NCBI GenBank assembly: GCA_934654625.1 | Contig: CAKUGM010000070.1 | Location: 1 to 6,027, forward strand | Length of the DNA stretch: 6,027 nucleotides | Source of the DNA: an uncultured Collinsella sp. | GTDB taxonomy: Bacteria > Actinomycetota > Coriobacteriia > Coriobacteriales > Coriobacteriaceae | Direction: 5' to 3' | Shown: piece by piece, positions 1-5,597 of the stretch | How the letters are laid out: each line of letters opens with the position of its first letter | How positions within the stretch are numbered: the stretch's first letter is position 1 | The notes under the pieces: generated by a model | Told to the model about the DNA's origin: nothing | The model's input: only the letters and a program-made list of their open reading frames with translations | Database searches by the model: none | Position numbers and translations under genes: made by a program

Positions 1-116
1 TCGCCGCGAACGCCGAGACCGACGCCTGCACGCCCGAGAACCCGCGTGAGACCAAGGCTGCCGACTTCGAGAAGATTCTCAAGGCTTGCTACTACGACAC
101 CGACATCGATTTCTAA
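1..116 (+). CDS. Iron-containing alcohol dehydrogenase, C-terminal end (partial)
   Basis: Only the last 37 residues and the TAA stop (114-116) are in the window; the reading frame begins at base 3. The stretch ACTPENPRET followed by a short helix and DFEKILKACYYD resembles the C-terminus of group III iron-dependent alcohol dehydrogenases (FucO, DhaT and YiaY type end in CTGGNPRE plus a final helix). These enzymes reduce aldehydes to alcohols with NAD(P)H in the cytoplasm, usually to reoxidise NADH during fermentation. The catalytic and metal-binding parts lie upstream and cannot be checked. It could instead be the end of a bifunctional AdhE, which finishes with a similar CT..NPR motif and a YYG-like tail. 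It lies 85 bases upstream of gldA in the same direction, with a terminator between them. The family is fairly sure; the substrate is unknown. Confidence 0.7.
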   Translation, partial: AANAETDACTPENPRETKAADFEKILKACYYDTDIDF

Positions 117-147
117 GATAAAATCGTTGGGTGTTTAGCCATTGCGA

Positions 148-180
148 GACCCCTGCGCCATCGTGGTGCAGGGGTCTTTT
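148..180 (+). terminator. Intrinsic terminator after the alcohol dehydrogenase gene
   Basis: Bases 148-160 pair with 164-176 (13 pairs, one of them G-U) around a three-base TCG loop, followed by TTTT at 177-180. The 9-bp outer stem is GACCCCTGC/GCAGGGGTC. It begins 31 bases after the dehydrogenase stop codon and ends 21 bases before the gldA start, so it should end the upstream transcript or let only part of it through into gldA. Confidence 0.85.
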
Positions 181-201
181 GCTGTTGAAGTGGGGAACGA
201 T

Positions 202-1290
202 ATGCCAGTGGTATTTGGGGCTCCGGGCCGCTACATACAGGGGCCGGGAGAGCTCGGGCATCTTGGCGCTCGCGTAGCGCACCTGGGCCATCGCGCGTTC
301 ATTGTGCTTGACCCCGGGACCGATGGGCGCGTTGGACAGACGGTTGATGAGAGCTTCTCGGGCCGTGAAGGCGCCTCGAAGCCGGTGTTTCGTGTGTACG
401 ACGGTCCATGTTCAGAACGTGCTTGCCGAGGCCTGGCTCGCGCTTGCGTGCAGCTCAAGTGCGATTGCGTTGCGGGCATGGGCGGCGGCAAGATGCTCGA
501 TATCGCAAAGGCTGTGGCGCACTATGCGGAGCTTCCGTTGTGCGTGGCGCCCACGGTGGCATCGAGCGATGCGTCGTGCAGCGCGCTTTCGGTGCTCTAC
601 GACGACGGTGGCAGCTTTGACAAGTATCTGCATCTTGATCGGGCGCCCGATCTGGTGGTTGTCGATTCGGCCGTTATCGCGCATGCGCCGGCGCATTTGC
701 TGCTGGCGGGCATGGGTGACGCGCTCGCTACGTTCTTTGAGGCGCGGGCATGTAGGGAGTCAGCTGGCGAGAACGAGCTGGCGGGAGCGTCCGGCGTTGC
801 CGCGATGGCGCTTGCCCGGTCATGTTTTGAAGTGCTTATGGCCGATGGTCTGCAGGCCAAGGCCGATGTGGAGGCGAAGGCGCTCTCGCCCGCCGTCGAG
901 CGCGTGATCGAATGCAATATCCTCTGCTCGGGCATCGGCTTTGAAAGCGGCGGGCTGTCGCTTGCGCATGCTGTTGCCAATGGGCTTGCTGCGCTTGAGG
1001 GCGTGCGTGTGGCGCATGGCCTTGCCGTGACGTATGGCTTGTCGGTGCAGTTCGCCGTGGCGGCATCGTTGACGGGCAAGCCTTTGGATGATGACGAGGT
1101 CCGCGCGTTGGCGTTTTGCCATGCTGCCGGCTTGCCAACGTGCCTTGCAGATCTGGGGTTGGGTGCTTTGTCTGAGGAGGATTTGCATTCAGTCGCCGCG
1201 CGTGCGCTTTCGTGCACGAGGAATATCGGCAATGTGCCATATGTGCTTGATACTGGCGTTCTGGAGCGTTTTCTTCGCGTAGCGTGTTAA
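202..1290 (+). CDS. gldA: Glycerol dehydrogenase (NAD-dependent, zinc-containing)
   Basis: This 362-residue cytoplasmic enzyme should oxidise glycerol to dihydroxyacetone with NAD+, or run the reverse reaction as an electron sink. Its length is close to the family norm of about 365. The NAD-binding loop GMGGGK is at residues 92-97 with D100 and K103 following. The family segment PTVASSDASCSALSVLY is at 117-133. The zinc ligands are D173 (in GMGDALATFFEA), H256 (in LSLAHAVANG) and H272 (in VAHGLAVTYG), spaced as in characterised bacterial GldA. The frame stays open upstream to an ATG at 142, but that start would translate the terminator hairpin. ATG 202 gives the normal N-terminus MPVVFGAPGRYIQGPG and has a G-rich, rather weak ribosome site near 190-195. 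The protein holds 15 cysteines, many for this family. A different small polyol or hydroxyketone substrate remains possible. Confidence 0.93.
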   Translation: MPVVFGAPGRYIQGPGELGHLGARVAHLGHRAFIVLDPGTDGRVGQTVDESFSGREGASKPVFRVYDGPCSERACRGLARACVQLKCDCVAGMGGGKMLDIAKAVAHYAELPLCVAPTVASSDASCSALSVLYDDGGSFDKYLHLDRAPDLVVVDSAVIAHAPAHLLLAGMGDALATFFEARACRESAGENELAGASGVAAMALARSCFEVLMADGLQAKADVEAKALSPAVERVIECNILCSGIGFESGGLSLAHAVANGLAALEGVRVAHGLAVTYGLSVQFAVAASLTGKPLDDDEVRALAFCHAAGLPTCLADLGLGALSEEDLHSVAARALSCTRNIGNVPYVLDTGVLERFLRVAC

Positions 1291-1296
1291 AGACTA

Positions 1297-1334
1297 AGCA
1301 TTCGTTGGCTCGGATGCTCTAGGTTCTGTTTGGG
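1297..1334 (+). terminator. Weak terminator candidate after gldA
   Basis: AGCATTCG (1297-1304) pairs with CGGATGCT (1311-1318) around a six-base loop, eight pairs including one G-U, starting six bases after the gldA stop. The following bases are only moderately T-rich (CTAGGTTCTGTTT), so it may be inefficient. Confidence 0.35.
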
Positions 1335-1380
1335 CAAATGCGGTGTCGCTTTTGTTCTGAACGCCACCTTCTACGAGTGC

Positions 1381-1422
1381 GGGCGCCCCTTCGTATTCCG
1401 CTTGGGAGACGAAGGGGCGCCC
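1381..1422. terminator. Perfect 14-bp hairpin between convergent genes, probable two-way terminator
   Basis: GGGCGCCCCTTCGT (1381-1394) and ACGAAGGGGCGCCC (1409-1422) are exact reverse complements around a 14-base loop. The flanking C1380 and G1423 add one further pair. It lies 90 bases after gldA and 30 bases after the stop of the last minus-strand gene, which is where a shared terminator for convergent units is expected. Neither side has a clear T-run (GTTGCATT on the plus side, GCACTCG on the minus side), so it is not a textbook intrinsic terminator. Confidence 0.55.
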
Positions 1423-1452
1423 GTTGCATTGAACGTTGTCGATGGGGCGTGG

Positions 1453-1884
1453 CTACGCGAGGTCGTCGAGTTTAACGATGCGCTCGCTGCCGTCGATGTC
1501 GCAAAAGCGTGCGGTGCCGGCCTCGACGCTAAAGAAGGCAAGGCGTCCATCGTCGGCGCTTTCGTGATGCTCGCCGATGCCGACCATGTGCTTGAACCCC
1601 GCCTCGCGTACGGCATCGCTTGCCTGGGCGTCGTCTGCCAGGTTGGCCGTTCCTGAAAGGACGATCCAGCACTCGCCAGGCTTCCAGCCGGAGAGCTCGA
1701 ACTTGGGATGAGCTTCGAGCTCAAACCAGACATCCTTGTCGCGCGACGTGCAAAACCAGAGCTTCCCGGCGTCTGCCATGGCAAACGAGAATGGACGCAC
1801 ACGCGGTTGGGTGGGGTCATTAACATCGATGGTGGCAAGGTACCATGCGGGCACGCGGCGAAGATACGAGACGATTTCGTCCAT
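1453..1884 (-). CDS. FMN-binding split-barrel protein, pyridoxamine-phosphate-oxidase-like (paralogue 2)
   Basis: This 143-residue cytoplasmic protein probably binds FMN or a related flavin; its substrate is unknown. It begins with a short helix and PAWYLAT (12-18). The superfamily pattern follows: a PRVRPFSF strand (27-34), GKLWFCTSRDKDVW (40-53, where the basic residues commonly contact flavin phosphate), a CWIVLSGTA strand (72-80) and a late LAFFSV strand (115-120). True PdxH is about 210 residues with an extra C-terminal domain that is absent here, so pyridoxal-phosphate synthesis is unlikely. The start is set by GGAG at 1891-1894, six bases before ATG. It is the last gene of the minus-strand run and lies 66 bases after its paralogue. 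A NimA-like or stress-related flavoprotein is an alternative. Family confident, function not. Confidence 0.85.
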   Translation of the reverse strand: MDEIVSYLRRVPAWYLATIDVNDPTQPRVRPFSFAMADAGKLWFCTSRDKDVWFELEAHPKFELSGWKPGECWIVLSGTANLADDAQASDAVREAGFKHMVGIGEHHESADDGRLAFFSVEAGTARFCDIDGSERIVKLDDLA

Positions 1885-1914
1885 GAACGGCTCCTTTTTG
1901 GCGGTGAATGACAG

Positions 1915-1952
1915 AATGTGACAAATTAAACCTGTCGACTTTTTGTCACATT
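1915..1952. repeat. 11-bp inverted repeat between the two flavoprotein-like paralogues
   Basis: AATGTGACAAA (1915-1925) and TTTGTCACATT (1942-1952) are exact reverse complements separated by 16 bases that include the palindrome GTCGAC. The right arm runs into the stop codon of the upstream paralogue (1951-1953). The AT-rich stem has no T-run on either side, so it does not look like a terminator. It could be an operator for a dimeric regulator or an intercistronic RNA hairpin. The TGTGA and TCACA half-sites are 24 bases apart, too far for a standard CRP/FNR site. I see no convincing -35/-10 pair in this 66-base gap. Confidence 0.6.
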
Positions 1953-2382
1953 AGAGGGGGAGGGGTTTCCATTCGTCGTGGTTGCAGATCCAGGCTTGGG
2001 GGTCTTCGAGGCTGAAGAAAACGAGAGTTGGGTCGTTTGCGCCGTCGTAGTGCTCGCCCAAGCTTTCCAGATGCTTCCAGCCTGCTGTGCGGATTTCGTC
2101 AGAGACGCAGTCGTCCATGCCGGCGCGGCCACGCAGGATAAGCCAGCCATGACCCGGCCACCAAGCGGTCGCCTCCATCAACGGGTTTTGTAGCAGCTCC
2201 TGCCAGACGTCCTTTGTGGTTGCCGTACAAAACCACAGTTTTCCGTCTTGCTTGGCGGCAAACGAGAACGGCCTCACGTGAGGCTGGTTATCGACGCTCG
2301 TTGCAAGATACCAAGCGGGGATGGATGTGAGGTAAGCAAGCGCGGTGTCGATGCCGCTTTTGGTGGTAGAGGAATCGTCCAT
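1951..2382 (-). CDS. FMN-binding split-barrel protein, pyridoxamine-phosphate-oxidase-like (paralogue 1)
   Basis: This 143-residue protein is a clear paralogue of the next gene. It shares the blocks PAWYLAT (22-28), VRPFSFA (36-42), GKLWFCTATTKDVW (47-60), the G-W-L-I-L-R-G strand (78-84), LGEHYDGAND (108-117) and VFFS (121-124). This is the usual layout of single-domain split-barrel flavoproteins, which are generally dimers with FMN at the interface. The longer hydrophilic N-terminus (MDDSSTTKSG) and the lack of a signal peptide point to the cytoplasm. It begins 15 bases after the ecfT stop with a good AAGGAG site (2389-2394) six bases before ATG. It is therefore very probably cotranscribed with the riboflavin importer, which supports a flavin cofactor. 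Substrate and reaction cannot be named. It is too short to be PdxH. Confidence 0.87.
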   Translation of the reverse strand: MDDSSTTKSGIDTALAYLTSIPAWYLATSVDNQPHVRPFSFAAKQDGKLWFCTATTKDVWQELLQNPLMEATAWWPGHGWLILRGRAGMDDCVSDEIRTAGWKHLESLGEHYDGANDPTLVFFSLEDPQAWICNHDEWKPLPL

Positions 2383-2397
2383 AGGGCTCTCCTTCTT

Positions 2398-3195
2398 TCA
2401 GAGCAGGATGATGACGGCTGCAGCGCAGGCGATAAGCACGACCATGAAGACTGCGACCGCAGCGTCGCTTGCGCAAAAACGCAGCGGATGCAGGCGCGTG
2501 CGGCCCATCTCTCCGTGGTAGCAACGTGCATCCATGGCCGAGGCGAGGGTCTCTGCATGGCGAAATACACTTGCGAACAGCGGAATCGAGATGGAGGAAA
2601 GAAACTTTAGGCTGCCAAGGGGGCCGCTTGCCACTTTCGCTCCACGACTCACCTGCGCCTGGTAGGTTTGGGAAAGCTCGGTTGCGAACTGGGGCATAAA
2701 GCGCAGGGCGATACCGAGAATCATGCCGATCTCATGCGCGGGAAAACCAATGCGTGCAAGTGGCATGAGCAGGCGCTCGACCGCTTGCGTAAGGTCGAGC
2801 GTGGTGGTGGTCATGGTGACGAGGCTCATCCCGCACATCATCAAGAACATACGGCATGCGATAAAGCAGCAGGAATAAACGCTGCCTTCGCTGATTTGAA
2901 TAAAGCCGATGTGGAAAAGGGTGCGGCCGCTTTGCTCGGTAAAGAGCGTGAGGATGGCCACGAACGCAACGAGCACCAGAAGCGGCGCCACCGAGCGCGC
3001 GGCGTAGTGCGCGGGAATGTGCGCCATGGCATACGAGATGCCGATACCGACGGCGAGCACGGCGAGTGCGGGGAACGAATGCGATGTCAGGGCGATGAAC
3101 AAAAAGCCAAACCCGGCAAGCAGCTTGGTGCGCGGGTCTAGGCGATGGACGAACGAACGGCCAGCGTAGTAGCTTCCAAAGGAGAAGGTTTCCAT
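2398..3195 (-). CDS. ecfT: ECF transporter transmembrane component EcfT
   Basis: This 265-residue inner-membrane protein couples the two ATPases to the substrate-binding S-component. The N-terminal signature HRLDPRTKLL is at 17-26. Hydrophobic segments follow at roughly 24-36, 41-58, 69-86, 106-128 and 243-265. The two coupling-helix motifs of the family, which dock in the ATPase grooves, appear as SRG (183-185, in QAQVSRGAKV) and ARC (223-225, in ASAMDARCYHG); the second is more often ARG. The frame is open upstream to 3267, but ATG 3195 is chosen because AGGAGGT lies eight bases before it and METFSFGSYY is a normal start. The ATG shares one base with the ecfA stop (TAATG), implying translational coupling. 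Confidence 0.94.
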   Translation of the reverse strand: METFSFGSYYAGRSFVHRLDPRTKLLAGFGFLFIALTSHSFPALAVLAVGIGISYAMAHIPAHYAARSVAPLLVLVAFVAILTLFTEQSGRTLFHIGFIQISEGSVYSCCFIACRMFLMMCGMSLVTMTTTTLDLTQAVERLLMPLARIGFPAHEIGMILGIALRFMPQFATELSQTYQAQVSRGAKVASGPLGSLKFLSSISIPLFASVFRHAETLASAMDARCYHGEMGRTRLHPLRFCASDAAVAVFMVVLIACAAAVIILL

Positions 3196-5000
3196 TACGC
3201 GACACCTCCTGCAGCAAGAGCGGCGATGCCTTCGGCAAGCGTCTCGGTGGAATAGAGACGGCCACAAGGCAGGGGGACGCCGGCGTCGCGTAGCAGCTGA
3301 GCCATGTGCTGCGGGGCGGGAAGTCCCAGGCCGATGGACTTAAGGTCGCGGTTGCTCGCAAAGACCTCGCGTGGCGTGCCATGCGAGACGATGCCGCCTT
3401 TGTTCATCACAAGGACGCGATCGCAGTGGGCAGCGATGTCCTCCATGCTGTGCGAAACCATGACGATGGTGAGGCCGCGGGCGTGAAGATCGTCGATAAG
3501 CTGCAGGAACTCCGCGCGTGCAGCGGGGTCGAGTCCGGCAACCGGCTCATCGAGCACCAACACACGGGGACGCATGGCGAGCACGCCGGCAAAGGCGCAA
3601 CGACGCTGCTGACCTCCGGAGAGGGCAAAGGGGCTTTTCTGTGCAACCTCATCGGCATCAAGGCCTACGAGCTGGAGAGCCTCGAGCACGCGTTCGGTGA
3701 CCTCCTCGGCGGGCAAGCCAAGGTTCTGGGGACCAAAGGCAACGTCCTCAAAGACCGTGTTGGCAAAGAGCTGGTGCTCCGGATATTGAAACACCATGCC
3801 GACGGTGGTCTTTGCTTCCTCGCTGACGCGCTTGTCCTCCATGCCGACGCCTTGGAGCAGCACACGCCCCTGCGTGGGGTGGGCAAGGCCGTTCATGTGC
3901 TGGATGATGGTCGATTTACCCGAGCCGGTGTGGCCCGCGATGCCGAGCATCTCGCCTTCGCGTACATCAAAGGAGATGTCATGCAAGGCCCAGACGGCAT
4001 TGGGGTCGTTGCCCCAAGCGGCGGTTTGCGTTGCCGGCGCGTTCCTCTTGCGGCGTCGTGCGCGCTCTCGGGTGGATTTCTCGTAGCTGTAATACACGTG
4101 CTCAAACTGGATAAGCGGGGCGTCGTCGCTTTGCGGCGCTTCTTCGGTTACCGCGGTTTTTTCGCTTACAGACATTTCGATATGACGTTTCATGACGGCG
4201 CGAATCTCGGCGACAACCGACTCCTCGTCAATATGGGGCGTGATATCAAGTCCGCGTTTTTTGAGTTCCAACGCGAGCTGGCAGGCAAACGGCTCCTCGA
4301 GATTGAGGGAGTGCAGTTCGTCGGCGCGGGTGAGGACGTCTGCGGGTGTACCCTCCAGGGCGATGCGCCCGCGATCGAGGACCACGACGCGGTCGGCAAG
4401 AGCTGCCTCTTCCATAAAATGGGTGATCATCACGATGGTCATGCCTGCGCGATTGAGCTCTTGGCACACCTTGAGCAGACCGTGGCGGCCGCGCGGGTCG
4501 AGCATCGAGGACGCTTCGTCCAAAATGAGCACCTCGGGATGCATGGCAAGGGCGCCGGCGATGGCGACGCGCTGCTTTTGCCCGCCCGAGAGGGCGTGGG
4601 TCTCATGATGCTCAAAGCCCATGAGACCCACGTTTACGAGGGCTTCCGATACGCGTTTCGATAACTTGTCGGTGGGGACGCCCAGGTTTTCCGGTCCAAA
4701 GGCGATGTCGTTTTCCACGAGTGTGGCCACCAGCTGGTCGTCGGGATTTTGAAACACCATGCCTACGCGCGAGCGCACGTCGTAGACCAGCTGAGGGTCG
4801 GAGGTGCTCAGGCCATCGACCTCGACGCTACCGCTATCAGGCGTAAGTAGCGCGTTCAGGTGCTTGGCGAGCGTCGACTTGCCGGAGCCGTTTCCGCCGA
4901 GGATGCACAGAAACTCGCCGTCGGCGATGTCGAGCGTGATGCCCGAGAGCGTGGGCACCTTGCCGTCATAGGAAAACGAAATGTCTTTGCACGAAATCAT
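3195..5000 (-). CDS. ecfA: Fused ECF transporter ATPase, EcfA1-EcfA2 in one chain
   Basis: This 601-residue protein carries two complete ABC ATPase domains that drive the ECF importer from the cytoplasmic face. Domain 1 (about 1-270) has Walker A GGNGSGKST (35-43), Q-loop Q84, LSGGQ (137-141), Walker B VLILDE (157-162), SMLDP (165-169) and H194. Domain 2 (about 296-601) has GHTGSGKST (356-364), Q405, LSGGQ (460-464), LVLDE (481-485), AGLDP (488-492) and H517. DEASSMLDP resembles EcfA1, and GHTGSGKS with GLDP resembles EcfA2, so the chain is an in-frame A1-A2 fusion. These subunits are often two genes. A polar linker lies near 275-295. A basic insertion, RERARRRKRN (311-320), interrupts the early strands of domain 2. 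All catalytic residues are present. The ATG overlaps the ribU stop, with a weak AAAGG site ahead. Confidence 0.95.
   Translation of the reverse strand: MISCKDISFSYDGKVPTLSGITLDIADGEFLCILGGNGSGKSTLAKHLNALLTPDSGSVEVDGLSTSDPQLVYDVRSRVGMVFQNPDDQLVATLVENDIAFGPENLGVPTDKLSKRVSEALVNVGLMGFEHHETHALSGGQKQRVAIAGALAMHPEVLILDEASSMLDPRGRHGLLKVCQELNRAGMTIVMITHFMEEAALADRVVVLDRGRIALEGTPADVLTRADELHSLNLEEPFACQLALELKKRGLDITPHIDEESVVAEIRAVMKRHIEMSVSEKTAVTEEAPQSDDAPLIQFEHVYYSYEKSTRERARRRKRNAPATQTAAWGNDPNAVWALHDISFDVREGEMLGIAGHTGSGKSTIIQHMNGLAHPTQGRVLLQGVGMEDKRVSEEAKTTVGMVFQYPEHQLFANTVFEDVAFGPQNLGLPAEEVTERVLEALQLVGLDADEVAQKSPFALSGGQQRRCAFAGVLAMRPRVLVLDEPVAGLDPAARAEFLQLIDDLHARGLTIVMVSHSMEDIAAHCDRVLVMNKGGIVSHGTPREVFASNRDLKSIGLGLPAPQHMAQLLRDAGVPLPCGRLYSTETLAEGIAALAAGGVA
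3204..3210 (-). promoter_or_regulatory. Ribosome binding site of ecfT
   Basis: On the minus strand AGGAGGT lies inside the end of ecfA, eight bases before the ecfT ATG. It is the strongest match to the 16S tail inside the operon. It fixes the ecfT start at 3195 and allows initiation in addition to the TAATG coupling. Confidence 0.8.
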
Positions 5001-5587
5001 TACTTGCCTTTGACCTGCTGCTTTTCCGGTGTGATGAGGTCCGAGATCGCCTTGTACACGGCAAGCGTCAGCACGGAGTTGAGCGCGGTCTTAATGAGGT
5101 TGAAGGGGATGATTGCCGGGCCGATGAGCGGCATGATGAAGTCCATCGAGGGATACCAGAACCATACGCCGATGGTGAGGTTGGAACCGATGGAGGCTAC
5201 CGTGGCGCAAATGATGCCAAGGACCAGGCCGATGACGGCGCCGCGGAAGCTGTGGAGCTTCTTGTAGGTGAGCGCCGCGGGGAGGATGAAGAAGATTGCC
5301 GCCACGATATTCATGAGGCCGCCAACCCAGTCGCCCGTGGTGAGCGCGTGGATGACCACGGCGAGCACGCCGACGGTAAGGCCCGAAACGGGACCGTAGG
5401 CAAAGCCGCAGACCATGGCCGGCACCAGCGAGGGGTCATAGCTCAAAAACGGCGCCGAGGGGAGAATGGGGATCTGCACATACATGAAGATCGCACCGAT
5501 GGCGCACATGAGTGCCATGGTGACCAATTGCTTGGTCCCCCACTTGTTGGTGTTCTGAAATTGGATATGCGTAGACTGCTCAGACAT
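5000..5587 (-). CDS. ribU: Riboflavin ECF transporter S-component RibU
   Basis: This 195-residue integral membrane protein should bind riboflavin (vitamin B2) and deliver it through the EcfA/EcfT module. About six membrane helices can be traced from residue 20 to 182. RibU-like features are an early helix ending in a proline-rich turn (YVQIPILPSAPFL, 36-48), the segment SYDPSLVPAMVCGFAYGPVSG (49-69), and the late PFNLIKTALNSVLTLAVYKAIS (161-182). Another S-component could look similar, but the FMN riboswitch directly upstream makes riboflavin or another flavin by far the best substrate. The frame is open to 5659, which would translate the riboswitch. ATG 5587 is chosen because AGGTGATC lies just before it. 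The stop overlaps the ecfA start as TAATG, so the importer is probably made from one message as a dedicated set. Confidence 0.93.
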   Translation of the reverse strand: MSEQSTHIQFQNTNKWGTKQLVTMALMCAIGAIFMYVQIPILPSAPFLSYDPSLVPAMVCGFAYGPVSGLTVGVLAVVIHALTTGDWVGGLMNIVAAIFFILPAALTYKKLHSFRGAVIGLVLGIICATVASIGSNLTIGVWFWYPSMDFIMPLIGPAIIPFNLIKTALNSVLTLAVYKAISDLITPEKQQVKGK

Positions 5588-5589
5588 GA

Positions 5590-5597
5590 GATCACCT
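5590..5597 (-). promoter_or_regulatory. Ribosome binding site of ribU, overlapping the riboswitch closing stem
   Basis: AGGTGATC on the minus strand is an eight-base match to the anti-Shine-Dalgarno tail of 16S rRNA, ending two bases before the ATG. Its first two bases (5597-5596) also belong to the 3' strand of the proposed riboswitch P1 stem. Confidence 0.75.

Noticed and set aside
142..201. Upstream start for gldA at 142
   Set aside because: It would translate the terminator hairpin and add residues not found in the family; ATG 202 gives the normal GldA N-terminus.
1330..1656. 108-codon plus-strand open frame
   Set aside because: It begins before the convergent hairpin, reads through it and then runs antisense to paralogue 2; there is no good ribosome site.
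1915..1952. CRP/FNR-type binding site in the inverted repeat
   Set aside because: TGTGA and TCACA are present but 24 bases apart, whereas the CRP/FNR site needs a spacing of about 4 to 6 bases.
1453..2382. Pyridoxamine 5'-phosphate oxidase (pdxH) as the function of the paralogues
   Set aside because: Both proteins are about 70 residues too short and lack the C-terminal PdxH domain; only the superfamily fold is supported.
3196..3267. Upstream start for ecfT at 3267
   Set aside because: It would overlap the end of ecfA by 72 bases and add an Arg/Cys-rich tail not seen in EcfT; AGGAGGT points to 3195.
3306..4664. 452-codon plus-strand open frame opposite ecfA
   Set aside because: It is fully antisense to a gene with every ABC ATPase motif intact, its translation matches no family I recognise, and long antisense frames are common in GC-rich DNA.
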